Shown here: positions 1 to 5,675 of the stretch, one piece after another
How positions within the stretch are numbered: the first letter of the stretch is position 1
Layout of the letters: each line of letters starts with the position of its first letter
Source of the DNA: Candidatus Bathyarchaeota archaeon CG07_land_8_20_14_0_80_47_9
GTDB lineage: Archaea; Thermoproteota; Bathyarchaeia; Bathyarchaeales; Bathycorpusculaceae
Assembly: GCA_002779555.1 (NCBI GenBank)
Contig: PEWI01000225.1
Coordinates: forward strand, 1-16,264
Reading direction: 5' to 3'
Length of the DNA: 16,264 bases
Position numbers and translations under genes: made by a program
Notes under the pieces: model-generated
Told to the model about the DNA's origin: nothing
Databases searched by the model: none
The model's input: the letters and a program-made list of their open reading frames with translations, nothing else

Positions 1-1308
1 AAACAGCGCATAGGTGATCTTGTCCTCCTCACTTTCAATGTAAAGTTTCACATCTTCAGGGATTTTGTCAAGCGCAGGCTCCAGCAAGTCGGCTGGTCGG
101 ACAGTTATGGGTTGTTCGTCCCCGATGATTTTCTTCTTTATTTTCGGATCAATCGGGGCTGGCGGTTTTCCGTACAGGCCCTTGACGTAATCTTTAATTT
201 CCTTAGGCACGATGCTGTAGCGTTTGCCCGAGATTACGTTCATGACGGCTTGGATGCCTACGAGCTGACTTGTGGGCGTCACGAGCGGTGGATAACCGAG
301 TTCTTTTCGAACTTTGGGCACTTCTTCCAAAACTTCGTTCAGCCTGTCGAGCGCTTTCTGCTCGCGCAATTGTGAGAGCAGGTTGGAGAACATGCCGCCT
401 GGGATCTGATGGACAATTATTGAAGCGTCAACTCGTTCTGCCTTGGGGTCGATCAGTTTCAGCTGGTCGTAGTACTTTTCGCGGAGCTCTCGGAAGTATT
501 GGGCTATTTCGTTTAGAAGCCGCAGATCCAAACCCGTGTCGTATGGCGTGCCCTTAAGCGCGTACACGATGGGCTCAACTGGAGGCTGGCTGGTGCCGCC
601 TGCCAGCGGCGAGAAGGCTGTGTCAAGTATGTCTACGCCTGCCTCGCACGAGCGCAGGTATGTCATCATGACCATGCCGCTTGTGCTGTGAGAATGCAAA
701 TGCACTGGAAGGCCCACTTCCTTCTTCAACGCTGTTATCAGCTGGTAGGCAGGTTCGGGTGCAAGCATTCCCGCCATGTCCTTGACGCAGATGCTGTCAC
801 AGTCCAAGCTGGCCAGTTTCTTAGCGAATACGACGAAATGCTCTACTGTGTGCACTGGACTGATGGTGTAGCTGATTGTTCCCTGCGCGTGTCTGCCCTG
901 TTTTTTGACGGTTTTGATTGCGACCTCCATGTTTCTTATGTCGTTCAATGCGTCGAAGATTCGGAAGATGTCTATGCCGTTCTCTGAGGCTTTTTCGATG
1001 AACTTTATGAGAACGTCGTCTGGGTAGTTTCGGTAGCCGACCACGTTTTGTCCGCGCAGAAGCATCTGCAAAGGTGTTTTTTTGATGTGTTTCTTGAGTT
1101 GACGGATTCGTTCCCAAGGGTCTTCGTTCAAGTAGCGTATGGCCACGTCGAATGTGGCTCCGCCCCATGCTTCAAGACTGAAAAAGCCTACTTGGTCTAT
1201 TTTATCGGCGATTTTGAGCATGGTGTCAGTACTCATTCTTGTGGCCATTAGGCTCTGATGTGCGTCTCGAAACGTGGTGTCTGTTATTTTGACGGGTTTG
1301 CCCTGCAC
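1..1308 (-). CDS. pycB: Pyruvate carboxylase subunit B / oxaloacetate decarboxylase alpha subunit, 3' end outside window
   Basis: The reading frame is open from a GTG at 1308 to the left edge (436 codons, no stop), so the gene is partial. It encodes the carboxyltransferase domain that moves CO2 between carboxybiotin and pyruvate/oxaloacetate. Family marks are DTTFRDAHQS near the N-terminus, the CVKDMAGML segment carrying the lysine that is carboxylated in this family, and the metal-binding HLHSHSTSG. The conserved post-barrel domain follows. A C-terminal biotinyl domain, if present, would lie beyond the edge. The GTG is three codons after an in-frame TAG and only 23-25 bases from the centre of a TATA box, so the transcript is probably leaderless. 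A paired biotin carboxylase is not in the window, so pyruvate carboxylase and decarboxylase roles cannot be separated. Confidence 0.9.
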   Translation of the reverse strand, partial: MQGKPVKITDTTFRDAHQSLMATRMSTDTMLKIADKIDQVGFFSLEAWGGATFDVAIRYLNEDPWERIRQLKKHIKKTPLQMLLRGQNVVGYRNYPDDVLIKFIEKASENGIDIFRIFDALNDIRNMEVAIKTVKKQGRHAQGTISYTISPVHTVEHFVVFAKKLASLDCDSICVKDMAGMLAPEPAYQLITALKKEVGLPVHLHSHSTSGMVMMTYLRSCEAGVDILDTAFSPLAGGTSQPPVEPIVYALKGTPYDTGLDLRLLNEIAQYFRELREKYYDQLKLIDPKAERVDASIIVHQIPGGMFSNLLSQLREQKALDRLNEVLEEVPKVRKELGYPPLVTPTSQLVGIQAVMNVISGKRYSIVPKEIKDYVKGLYGKPPAPIDPKIKKKIIGDEQPITVRPADLLEPALDKIPEDVKLYIESEEDKITYALF

Positions 1309-1325
1309 GGGTTTCTAGGCCCCTC

Positions 1326-1337
1326 TGTATATATAGG
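1326..1337 (-). promoter_or_regulatory. TATA box of the pycB-like gene
   Basis: On the minus strand the sequence reads CCTATATATACA. Its centre is about 23-25 bases before the GTG at 1308, the usual archaeal TATA-to-start distance. This predicts a leaderless mRNA and supports the GTG start. No Shine-Dalgarno motif is seen. Confidence 0.65.
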
Positions 1338-1436
1338 GTTCAATATTAGAATAGAAAGGTTGAGTAATGCCATATTAATCAGTTTAGGTAACGCAAACGC
1401 TTTTGTTTCGTCCAGTCCAGCGTCGAGGAGACCAAA

Positions 1437-1446
1437 ACTTAAAAGA
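1437..1446 (+). promoter_or_regulatory. Probable TATA-like box of the alkyltransferase gene
   Basis: ACTTAAAAGA lies where a transcript start near 1466 would be expected, giving a leader of about 40 bases. That leader contains GAGGAG at 1489-1494, 11 bases before the ATG at 1506. The match is moderate. Confidence 0.35.
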
Positions 1447-1505
1447 TGAGAAGAGAACTGCTTTGTGGAACGATGAACAGTAGCGCATGAGGAGAGGCAG
1501 GATCG

Positions 1506-1856
1506 ATGAACAAGAATGAGATCAAGACGGAGGAAGACGTTGTCCGTCTGTTACCGGATAAGACGGAATTCGAAAAGAAGGTTCTCGTTGCCGCTTTCAA
1601 GATTCCGCGGGGAAAAGTCAGCACGTACAAGAGAATAGCAGAGAAGGTTGGCAAGCCGCGTGCTCATCGGGCTGTTGCCAATGCATTGCACAAGAATCCG
1701 CTTCACCCTGTTGTTCCATGCCATCGGGTTGTCAAGTCTGACGGCAGTTTCGGAGGGGAAAAGAAAGCGGCTGAGGCTAGGAGGAAGCTCGTTGAGAAGG
1801 AAGGCGTGCCGATCGAGAATGGAAAGGTCAAGATGAGTGACGAGATTCTGTTCTAG
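1506..1856 (+). CDS. ogt: Methylated-DNA-[protein]-cysteine S-methyltransferase, short form
   Basis: This 116-residue protein is the DNA-binding and active-site domain of O6-alkylguanine-DNA alkyltransferase. That enzyme repairs alkylated guanine by moving the alkyl group irreversibly to its own cysteine. The active-site motif PCHRV is present with Cys72, so this is not an alkyltransferase-like protein in which Cys is replaced. The helix-turn-helix region is IPRGKVSTYKRIAEKVG, and the RAVANAL stretch matches the Arg-finger/Asn-hinge segment. The protein is shorter than the usual 150-180 residues because the variable N-terminal domain is almost absent, as in other short archaeal forms. GAGGAG lies upstream of the ATG. 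Its stop codon overlaps the stop of the pseudogene arriving from the other strand. Confidence 0.88.
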   Translation: MNKNEIKTEEDVVRLLPDKTEFEKKVLVAAFKIPRGKVSTYKRIAEKVGKPRAHRAVANALHKNPLHPVVPCHRVVKSDGSFGGEKKAAEARRKLVEKEGVPIENGKVKMSDEILF

Positions 1857-2414
1857 CGGGCTAGACCGTAGGAATTCTTGACTAGTTCTTCTATCTTTTT
1901 TCGGTCAATAGTCGACATTACTTCACGGAACCACTCGGATGCTTCGCGGCAATTCTTTCTGCAGACCCTTCGGGTCCTTGACGAAGTAGATGTTCGAGTT
2001 TCTCGATCATCTTCGGTGGAAGTTCGTAGTGTACGTAGCGCATTTTGAAGTCGTAGTGAAAAGGGTTGTGTTTGATTCCAAGGTTTCGAGCAGTGTGGCA
2101 AGCGTGAGACCGCGGTATAGGTCTAGGGCTTCGAGGCTGTTGCCCCTGTTGATTTCTTTCTGTACGAAGTTGTTGAACATGTCGAACCTCGCCTGCAGTC
2201 TTCCCAGTCTTGCTTGTGCTTTTTTGCAAAGGCTTCTCTGTCGAACTTGGGAGGCTTGACTTTGTCTGATTTGTCGAAGTGGAACACGACGTTGCCATGT
2301 ATTTCTGGTTCAAGGAACTTGTCTGGACAGCTGATCTTGAGGATGGCAAGGTCGACGATGAGGTATGCGCGTGACGTAGCTGGGTTGAATGGCGGACATT
2401 CTTCGATATATGTT
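1853..2414 (-). pseudogene. Decayed nucleotidyltransferase-family protein, C-terminal part, four frameshifts
   Basis: Three minus-strand frames have to be stitched to recover one protein. The pieces read in order: YIEECPPFNP to HKQDWED; FDMFNNFVQKEINRG with SLEALDLYRGLTLATLLETL; GIKHNPFHYDFKMRYVHYEL; IYFVKDPKGLQ; and CREASEWFREVMSTIDRKK to the stop at 1853. Frame changes fall near 2190-2205, 2078-2081, 1989-1992 and 1955-1962. The pattern (HYDF-RYVHYELPP, then LYFVKDP and EASEWF) resembles the C-terminal part of archaeal nucleotidyltransferase-domain proteins. That match is from memory of the family. The N-terminal half with the catalytic GS/DxD motif is missing, and the space is taken by a carboxyltransferase fragment. 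The function is certainly lost. Confidence 0.72.
1884..1902 (+). terminator. Possible T-rich terminator after the alkyltransferase gene
   Basis: A pyrimidine-rich run ending in six consecutive T (1896-1901) lies about 30-45 bases after the stop at 1856. Oligo-T on the coding strand is the main archaeal intrinsic termination signal. It lies inside the opposing pseudogene, where coding constraint is gone. Confidence 0.4.
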
Positions 2415-2590
2415 TGCTGCACGTTTTGTGGCCATGCTGTCGAGTGCGCTGACGAGCTTTGGCCATGTTTGAGCTGGGTCTACGGCTTCATCTATGTAGC
2501 CTTTCTACGCACCAATGCACGGAGAGGCGAATTTCTGGCGGTCTTCTGCTACCAGTTCAGCGCACTTGCTTTGTTCTATTTTCTGTACGC
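2415..2590 (-). pseudogene. Relic of a second carboxyltransferase (pccB/mmdA) 3' end
   Basis: The minus strand translates as CAELVAEDRQKFASPCIGA, stop, KGYIDEAVDPAQTWPKLVS, then ALDSMATKRAAN. This aligns with HAELVAEYRQKFASPYIAA, QKGYIDEVIDPAQTRPKLIS and ALESLATKREQ near the C-terminus of the intact carboxyltransferase at 3408-4976. One internal codon is a stop (TAG at 2505-2507) where the intact copy has CAG. By hand, 77 of 89 bases match between 2474-2562 and 3503-3591. The fragment starts abruptly near 2590, next to the promoter of the membrane-protein gene, and merges near 2415 into the nucleotidyltransferase relic. It cannot be a functional gene. Confidence 0.85.
2418..2578 (+). repeat. 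Direct repeat, left copy (partner at 3448-3607)
   Basis: This stretch matches 3448-3607 in the same orientation with an offset of about 1029-1030 bases. The match is strongest from 2474 to 2562 (12 mismatches in 89 bases, hand count, no gap), and one base is gapped near 2419. The right copy is coding; this one carries a stop. The two copies flank the membrane-protein gene. Confidence 0.8.
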
Positions 2591-2607
2591 TGCTGTTCTA
2601 AAGCATA

Positions 2608-2618
2608 GGATTATAGAA
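2608..2618 (+). promoter_or_regulatory. Probable TATA box of the membrane-protein gene
   Basis: GATTATAGA around 2609-2617 predicts transcription from about 2638. AGGTGAG at 2642-2648 then lies in the leader, four bases before the ATG at 2653. Confidence 0.4.
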
Positions 2619-2652
2619 CCGCAACGATATCATTATTTTTCAGGTGAGTTGC

Positions 2653-3342
2653 ATGAGACGGTTAAAGTTAAGCAAAAAGACCATGATAGAAGTTGCGTCT
2701 GCTGTCGTAATGGCAATTGTTCTTTTGGTTTGGGCTGCCTATTTCAGTCAGCCAAGACCTGAGGAGGGGACTTTTTCGCTTCTTTCGTCCGAGTCAGCGA
2801 CTTCTCAACGCAACTACCTTTCGACGCAACAGGTGATTTCTGAAAACGTCCAAGGAGAATTGAACAGTGGCTCCTTTGAAGTTGTAGTCCAAAGTCTGAA
2901 GAACTTGACTGACTATTACGATGGGAAAATGCCCTATTTGAACATGCTTTACGAGAATGATCTCTGGCATGGAGACATGAACTGCAAAATCCCAACCGAA
3001 AACGTGACCACATTCACGTTTGACGTTAGACAACTGATAAGCGCGCATGGCAAAGTAACACACATCAGCATAAGCGTGACCGAAACAGAAACAAACCAAA
3101 CCGGACAGGATGAACAGCAACTCTCAACCATAACAATAGGCCTAAAAGAAATCGCCGAAGGAAGTTCGCCGATCATGAATCAAATAGGAATAGCCGTTCC
3201 ATATTTGGTCACCAGTCTCGTCTGGGTTGCCGAAGGCCTGATCATCATCGTACCCCTCAGCTTCGTCTGCTTAGGAATCGTCATGCTAGTCAACAGAGGA
3301 ATAATTCCAGCGTGGAAGAAACAATTCAGAAGCAAAACCTAG
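2653..3342 (+). CDS. Membrane-anchored protein with extracellular domain, unknown function
   Basis: I do not recognise this 229-residue protein. It has a short basic N-terminus (MRRLKLSKK) and a membrane segment at about 12-31. A polar domain spans about 33-175. A long hydrophobic stretch at about 176-213 is enough for one long or two short membrane helices, and the tail (WKKQFRSK) is basic. By the positive-inside rule the polar domain faces outward. It contains three N-glycosylation sequons (N84 NLT, N117 NVT, N148 NQT), which fits a surface location. The ATG at 2653 is chosen because AGGTGAG sits just before it; a GTG at 2644 would lie on that motif. The gene is flanked by the two copies of the carboxyltransferase-derived direct repeat and converges on the intact carboxyltransferase. 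No enzymatic motif is visible. Confidence 0.7.
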   Translation: MRRLKLSKKTMIEVASAVVMAIVLLVWAAYFSQPRPEEGTFSLLSSESATSQRNYLSTQQVISENVQGELNSGSFEVVVQSLKNLTDYYDGKMPYLNMLYENDLWHGDMNCKIPTENVTTFTFDVRQLISAHGKVTHISISVTETETNQTGQDEQQLSTITIGLKEIAEGSSPIMNQIGIAVPYLVTSLVWVAEGLIIIVPLSFVCLGIVMLVNRGIIPAWKKQFRSKT

Positions 3343-3343
3343 G

Positions 3344-3424
3344 CGAACCTACCACGTAAGAACATTCTTGTATGCACAGCGCGCACAATAGTGAAGACAA
3401 TGTTGATTTACAGTGGTAGGTTCG
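3344..3424. repeat. 12-base perfect inverted repeat between convergent genes
   Basis: CGAACCTACCAC at 3344-3355 is the exact reverse complement of GTGGTAGGTTCG at 3413-3424, with 57 bases between. The left arm starts two bases after the membrane-protein stop. The right arm lies in the last codons of the carboxyltransferase gene. There is no oligo-T run, so it is not a typical archaeal terminator. Confidence 0.7.
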
Positions 3425-4976
3425 AGTGTTTTCTTGTCGGCCTTTGCTCGCGTTTCGTGGCTAGGCTTTCCAAGGCGCTGATGAGTTTTGGCCGCGTTTG
3501 GGCTGGGTCTATAACTTCGTCTATGTAGCCTTTCTGCGCAGCTATGTACGGAGACGCGAATTTCTGGCGATATTCTGCCACCAGTTCAGCGTGCTTCTGC
3601 TTCGGGTCTTTAGCTTCAGCTATTTCTTTGCGGAATATGATGTTTATAGCTCCCTGCGGTCCCATAACCGCAATTTCGGCTGTTGGCCAAGCATAGTTGA
3701 TGTCTGCGCCGCTGTGTTTTGAACCCATGACATCATATGCTCCGCCGTAGTCTTTCCTGAGGATGACTGTGATTTTCGGCACAGTGGCATCGCAATAAGC
3801 GTATAACAGTTTTGAGCCATGCTTGATTATCCCCCCGTGTTCTTGATCAACACCCGGCAGGAAGCCCGGCACGTCTACAAAGGTTATTATTGGGATGTTG
3901 AAACAGTCGCAGAAACGCACGAACCGCCCTGCCTTCATTGAACTGTTGATGTCTAACGCTCCTGCATAGTGCATGGGCTGGTTAGCGACTATGCCCACTG
4001 TCTTGCCATTGAGGCGTGCGAATCCAATAACGATGTTCTGCGCCCAGAGGGGTTGGATTTCGAAGAATTCGCCATTGTCAACCACCCGCAGCATGATTTC
4101 TTTCACATCGTAGGGTTTGTCTGAGTCGTCTGGAAGGATCTTGGCGATTGTTTCGTCCGTGCGGTTTGTGTCGTCTGTAGGCTCAACAGCAGGCGGGTCT
4201 TCGAGATAGTTGCTCGGCAAATAGCTTAGAAGTTTCTTGACGATTTCTATGCAGTGCTGCTCGTCCTTGGCTATGAAGTGCGCCACTCCGCTTGTTTGAG
4301 AGTGTATCATAGCCCCGCCAAGCTCTTCAAAGGTTACTTCTTGGCCAAGCACGGTTTTGACAACGTCTGGACCCGTGATGAACATGTGGCTTGTCTTATC
4401 AACCATGACGATGAAGTCAGTCAACGCTGGAGAATAGACCGCCCCACCCGCACACGGACCCATAATTGCAGAAATCTGCGGAACAACACCCGAGCTTATC
4501 ACGTTGCGAAAGAAAATGTCACCATAACCAGCAAGACTCGCCACACCCTCCTGAATGCGCGCTCCGCCACTGTCATTCAAGCCTATGACAGGTGCACCTG
4601 TCTTCAAAGCCAAATCCATAAGTTTACACACTTTCTTTGCAAACACTTCGCCCAACGAGCCGCCGAACACAGTGAAGTCTTGGGAAAAAACGTAAACGAG
4701 TCTGCCGTCTATTGTGCCGTAGCCAGTTACTACGCCGTCTCCAGGAATTCTCTTCTCACCCATACCGAATTCCGTGCACTGGTGGACTACGAACTGGTCA
4801 AGCTCGTTGAAGCTGCCTTGGTCGAGAAGCAGTTCGACGCGTTCTCTGGCCGTGAGCTTGCCCTTTGCATGCTGTTCTTCGATCCGCTTCTTTCCGCCGC
4901 CAAGCTTGGCCTCTTCTCTCATTTCTCTGAAACGCCTAGTCTTTTCGTCAACTGAAGGTTCCTTCACACCTGTCAT
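3408..4976 (-). CDS. Acyl-CoA carboxylase carboxyltransferase subunit (propionyl-CoA carboxylase beta / methylmalonyl-CoA decarboxylase alpha type)
   Basis: This 522-residue cytosolic subunit has the two crotonase-like carboxyltransferase halves. GGARIQEGVASLAGYG and GPCAGGAVYSPALTDF belong to the N-terminal CoA-binding half. QEHGGIIKHGSKLLYAY, GGAYDVMGSKHSGADINY and AVMGPQGA belong to the C-terminal half. It transfers CO2 between carboxybiotin and an acyl-CoA. Asp415 in GGAYDVM occupies the position linked in the family to propionyl-CoA preference. The longer frame begins with GTG at 5012, but that codon lies in the TATA region and upstream of the predicted transcript start near 4993. The ATG at 4976 has TTGAGGGA 6-13 bases before it and gives the usual family length. 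The biotin carboxylase and biotin carrier subunits are not beside it, so carboxylase and decarboxylase roles stay open. It diverges from an Lrp-type regulator. Confidence 0.92.
   Translation of the reverse strand: MTGVKEPSVDEKTRRFREMREEAKLGGGKKRIEEQHAKGKLTARERVELLLDQGSFNELDQFVVHQCTEFGMGEKRIPGDGVVTGYGTIDGRLVYVFSQDFTVFGGSLGEVFAKKVCKLMDLALKTGAPVIGLNDSGGARIQEGVASLAGYGDIFFRNVISSGVVPQISAIMGPCAGGAVYSPALTDFIVMVDKTSHMFITGPDVVKTVLGQEVTFEELGGAMIHSQTSGVAHFIAKDEQHCIEIVKKLLSYLPSNYLEDPPAVEPTDDTNRTDETIAKILPDDSDKPYDVKEIMLRVVDNGEFFEIQPLWAQNIVIGFARLNGKTVGIVANQPMHYAGALDINSSMKAGRFVRFCDCFNIPIITFVDVPGFLPGVDQEHGGIIKHGSKLLYAYCDATVPKITVILRKDYGGAYDVMGSKHSGADINYAWPTAEIAVMGPQGAINIIFRKEIAEAKDPKQKHAELVAEYRQKFASPYIAAQKGYIDEVIDPAQTRPKLISALESLATKREQRPTRKHSNLPL
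3448..3607 (+). repeat. Direct repeat, right copy (inside intact carboxyltransferase gene)
   Basis: This is the functional copy of the stretch repeated at 2418-2578. It encodes part of the C-terminal ~60 residues of the carboxyltransferase. Homology does not extend into the last ~12 codons or past the stop. Confidence 0.8.
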
Positions 4977-5013
4977 GGCTGTTCCCTCAAATTGATGACT
5001 ATATTGCTTCACG

Positions 5014-5023
5014 AATATTTAGA
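5014..5023 (-). promoter_or_regulatory. TATA box of the carboxyltransferase gene
   Basis: The minus strand reads TCTAAATATT. A start about 25 bases downstream, near 4993, leaves a leader of about 17 bases with a Shine-Dalgarno-like GAGGGA before the ATG at 4976. This argues against the upstream GTG at 5012. Confidence 0.55.
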
Positions 5024-5074
5024 GCCTATGGAGAACGCCCGTTGATTCTAATGTAGCAAAGATGCAAGTCTTCT

Positions 5075-5095
5075 CATGAATTGGAATCATTCATG
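5075..5095. promoter_or_regulatory. 21-base palindrome, candidate operator in the divergent promoter region
   Basis: CATGAAT (5075-5081) and ATTCATG (5089-5095) are perfect inverted repeats separated by seven bases. The site lies about 22 bases before the TATA box of the Lrp-type gene and about 50 bases behind that of the carboxyltransferase. One dimeric regulator could therefore control both. Lrp/AsnC proteins bind imperfect palindromes of this general size; the link to the neighbouring regulator is an inference. Confidence 0.5.
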
Positions 5096-5117
5096 CTTAA
5101 CCGGCGATTCACGCAAA

Positions 5118-5127
5118 TCATATAAAC
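5118..5127 (+). promoter_or_regulatory. TATA box of the Lrp-type regulator gene
   Basis: TCATATAAAC is a good archaeal TATA box. It predicts transcription from about 5148, giving a leader of about 10 bases before the ATG at 5158. Confidence 0.6.
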
Positions 5128-5157
5128 AGAAACAGACGATATGCTGAATGGGTTGAC

Positions 5158-5664
5158 ATGAGAGAACTCGGGTCTCTAGATCTTAAGCTTTTGTGGGAAC
5201 TGGTCAAAGACAGCCGCAGAAGCGACAGACAGCTAGCCAAGATTCTTGGCACATCCCAGCCAACCGTGACGAGAAGGAGAGGCTTTCTTGAAAGGGAACT
5301 GCTTGACGGTTACACTGCCATTCCGAAGTGGGAGAAGCTCGGATATGAGATATTTGCGATGACTTTTATCAAGATCAAAGCGGACATTGCTACCAAGCGA
5401 AGATATGACGAGGTTCGGAAGAGAGGCATGGAATGGCTAGCTAGCCAGAGCATAGTGGTCATGGCAGGGGGGTGCAGAGGGTTTGGCGTAGATTCCTTCA
5501 TGATGTCGTTTCACAAGAGCTATTCAGACTACGACGAGTTCACGCGCAGCTACAAGCTTGAACTGGGAGATTTCATAGATGACGTCCAATCCGTTCTCGT
5601 GAATCTTGGCGGAAAAGAACTCGTAAAACCTTTCAACCTGAAATACTTGGCAGAAGCAAAATAA
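5158..5664 (+). CDS. Lrp/AsnC-type transcriptional regulator
   Basis: This 168-residue protein has an AsnC-type helix-turn-helix at residues 5-50: LDLKLLWELVKDSRRSDRQL, then AKILGTSQPTVTRRRGFLE. A segment GYTAIPKWEKLGYEIFAMTF links it to the C-terminal part, as in Lrp proteins. The rest (about 65-168) probably forms an alpha/beta effector or oligomerisation domain, but it is not a clear match to the classic RAM domain. It is transcribed away from the carboxyltransferase gene across a 181-base gap that holds both promoters and a 21-base palindrome. Divergent placement suggests that it controls itself and the carboxyltransferase; this is inferred from position only. The effector is unknown. It converges with the birA gene, leaving 11 bases between the two stops. 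Confidence 0.8.
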   Translation: MRELGSLDLKLLWELVKDSRRSDRQLAKILGTSQPTVTRRRGFLERELLDGYTAIPKWEKLGYEIFAMTFIKIKADIATKRRYDEVRKRGMEWLASQSIVVMAGGCRGFGVDSFMMSFHKSYSDYDEFTRSYKLELGDFIDDVQSVLVNLGGKELVKPFNLKYLAEAK

Positions 5665-5675
5665 CCTCTGAACGT

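Noticed and set aside
2214..2762. A 182-codon open frame on the plus strand across the relics and into the membrane-protein gene
   Set aside because: It runs antisense to the carboxyltransferase and nucleotidyltransferase relics and ends inside a better-supported gene in another frame. Part of it mirrors the antisense frame of the intact carboxyltransferase.
4254..4955. A 233-codon open frame on the plus strand
   Set aside because: It lies wholly opposite the well-supported carboxyltransferase gene, and its translation is low-complexity and unlike any family.
4977..5012. GTG start at 5012 for the carboxyltransferase
   Set aside because: It lies upstream of the predicted transcript start and next to the TATA box. 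The ATG at 4976 has a ribosome binding motif and gives the family length.
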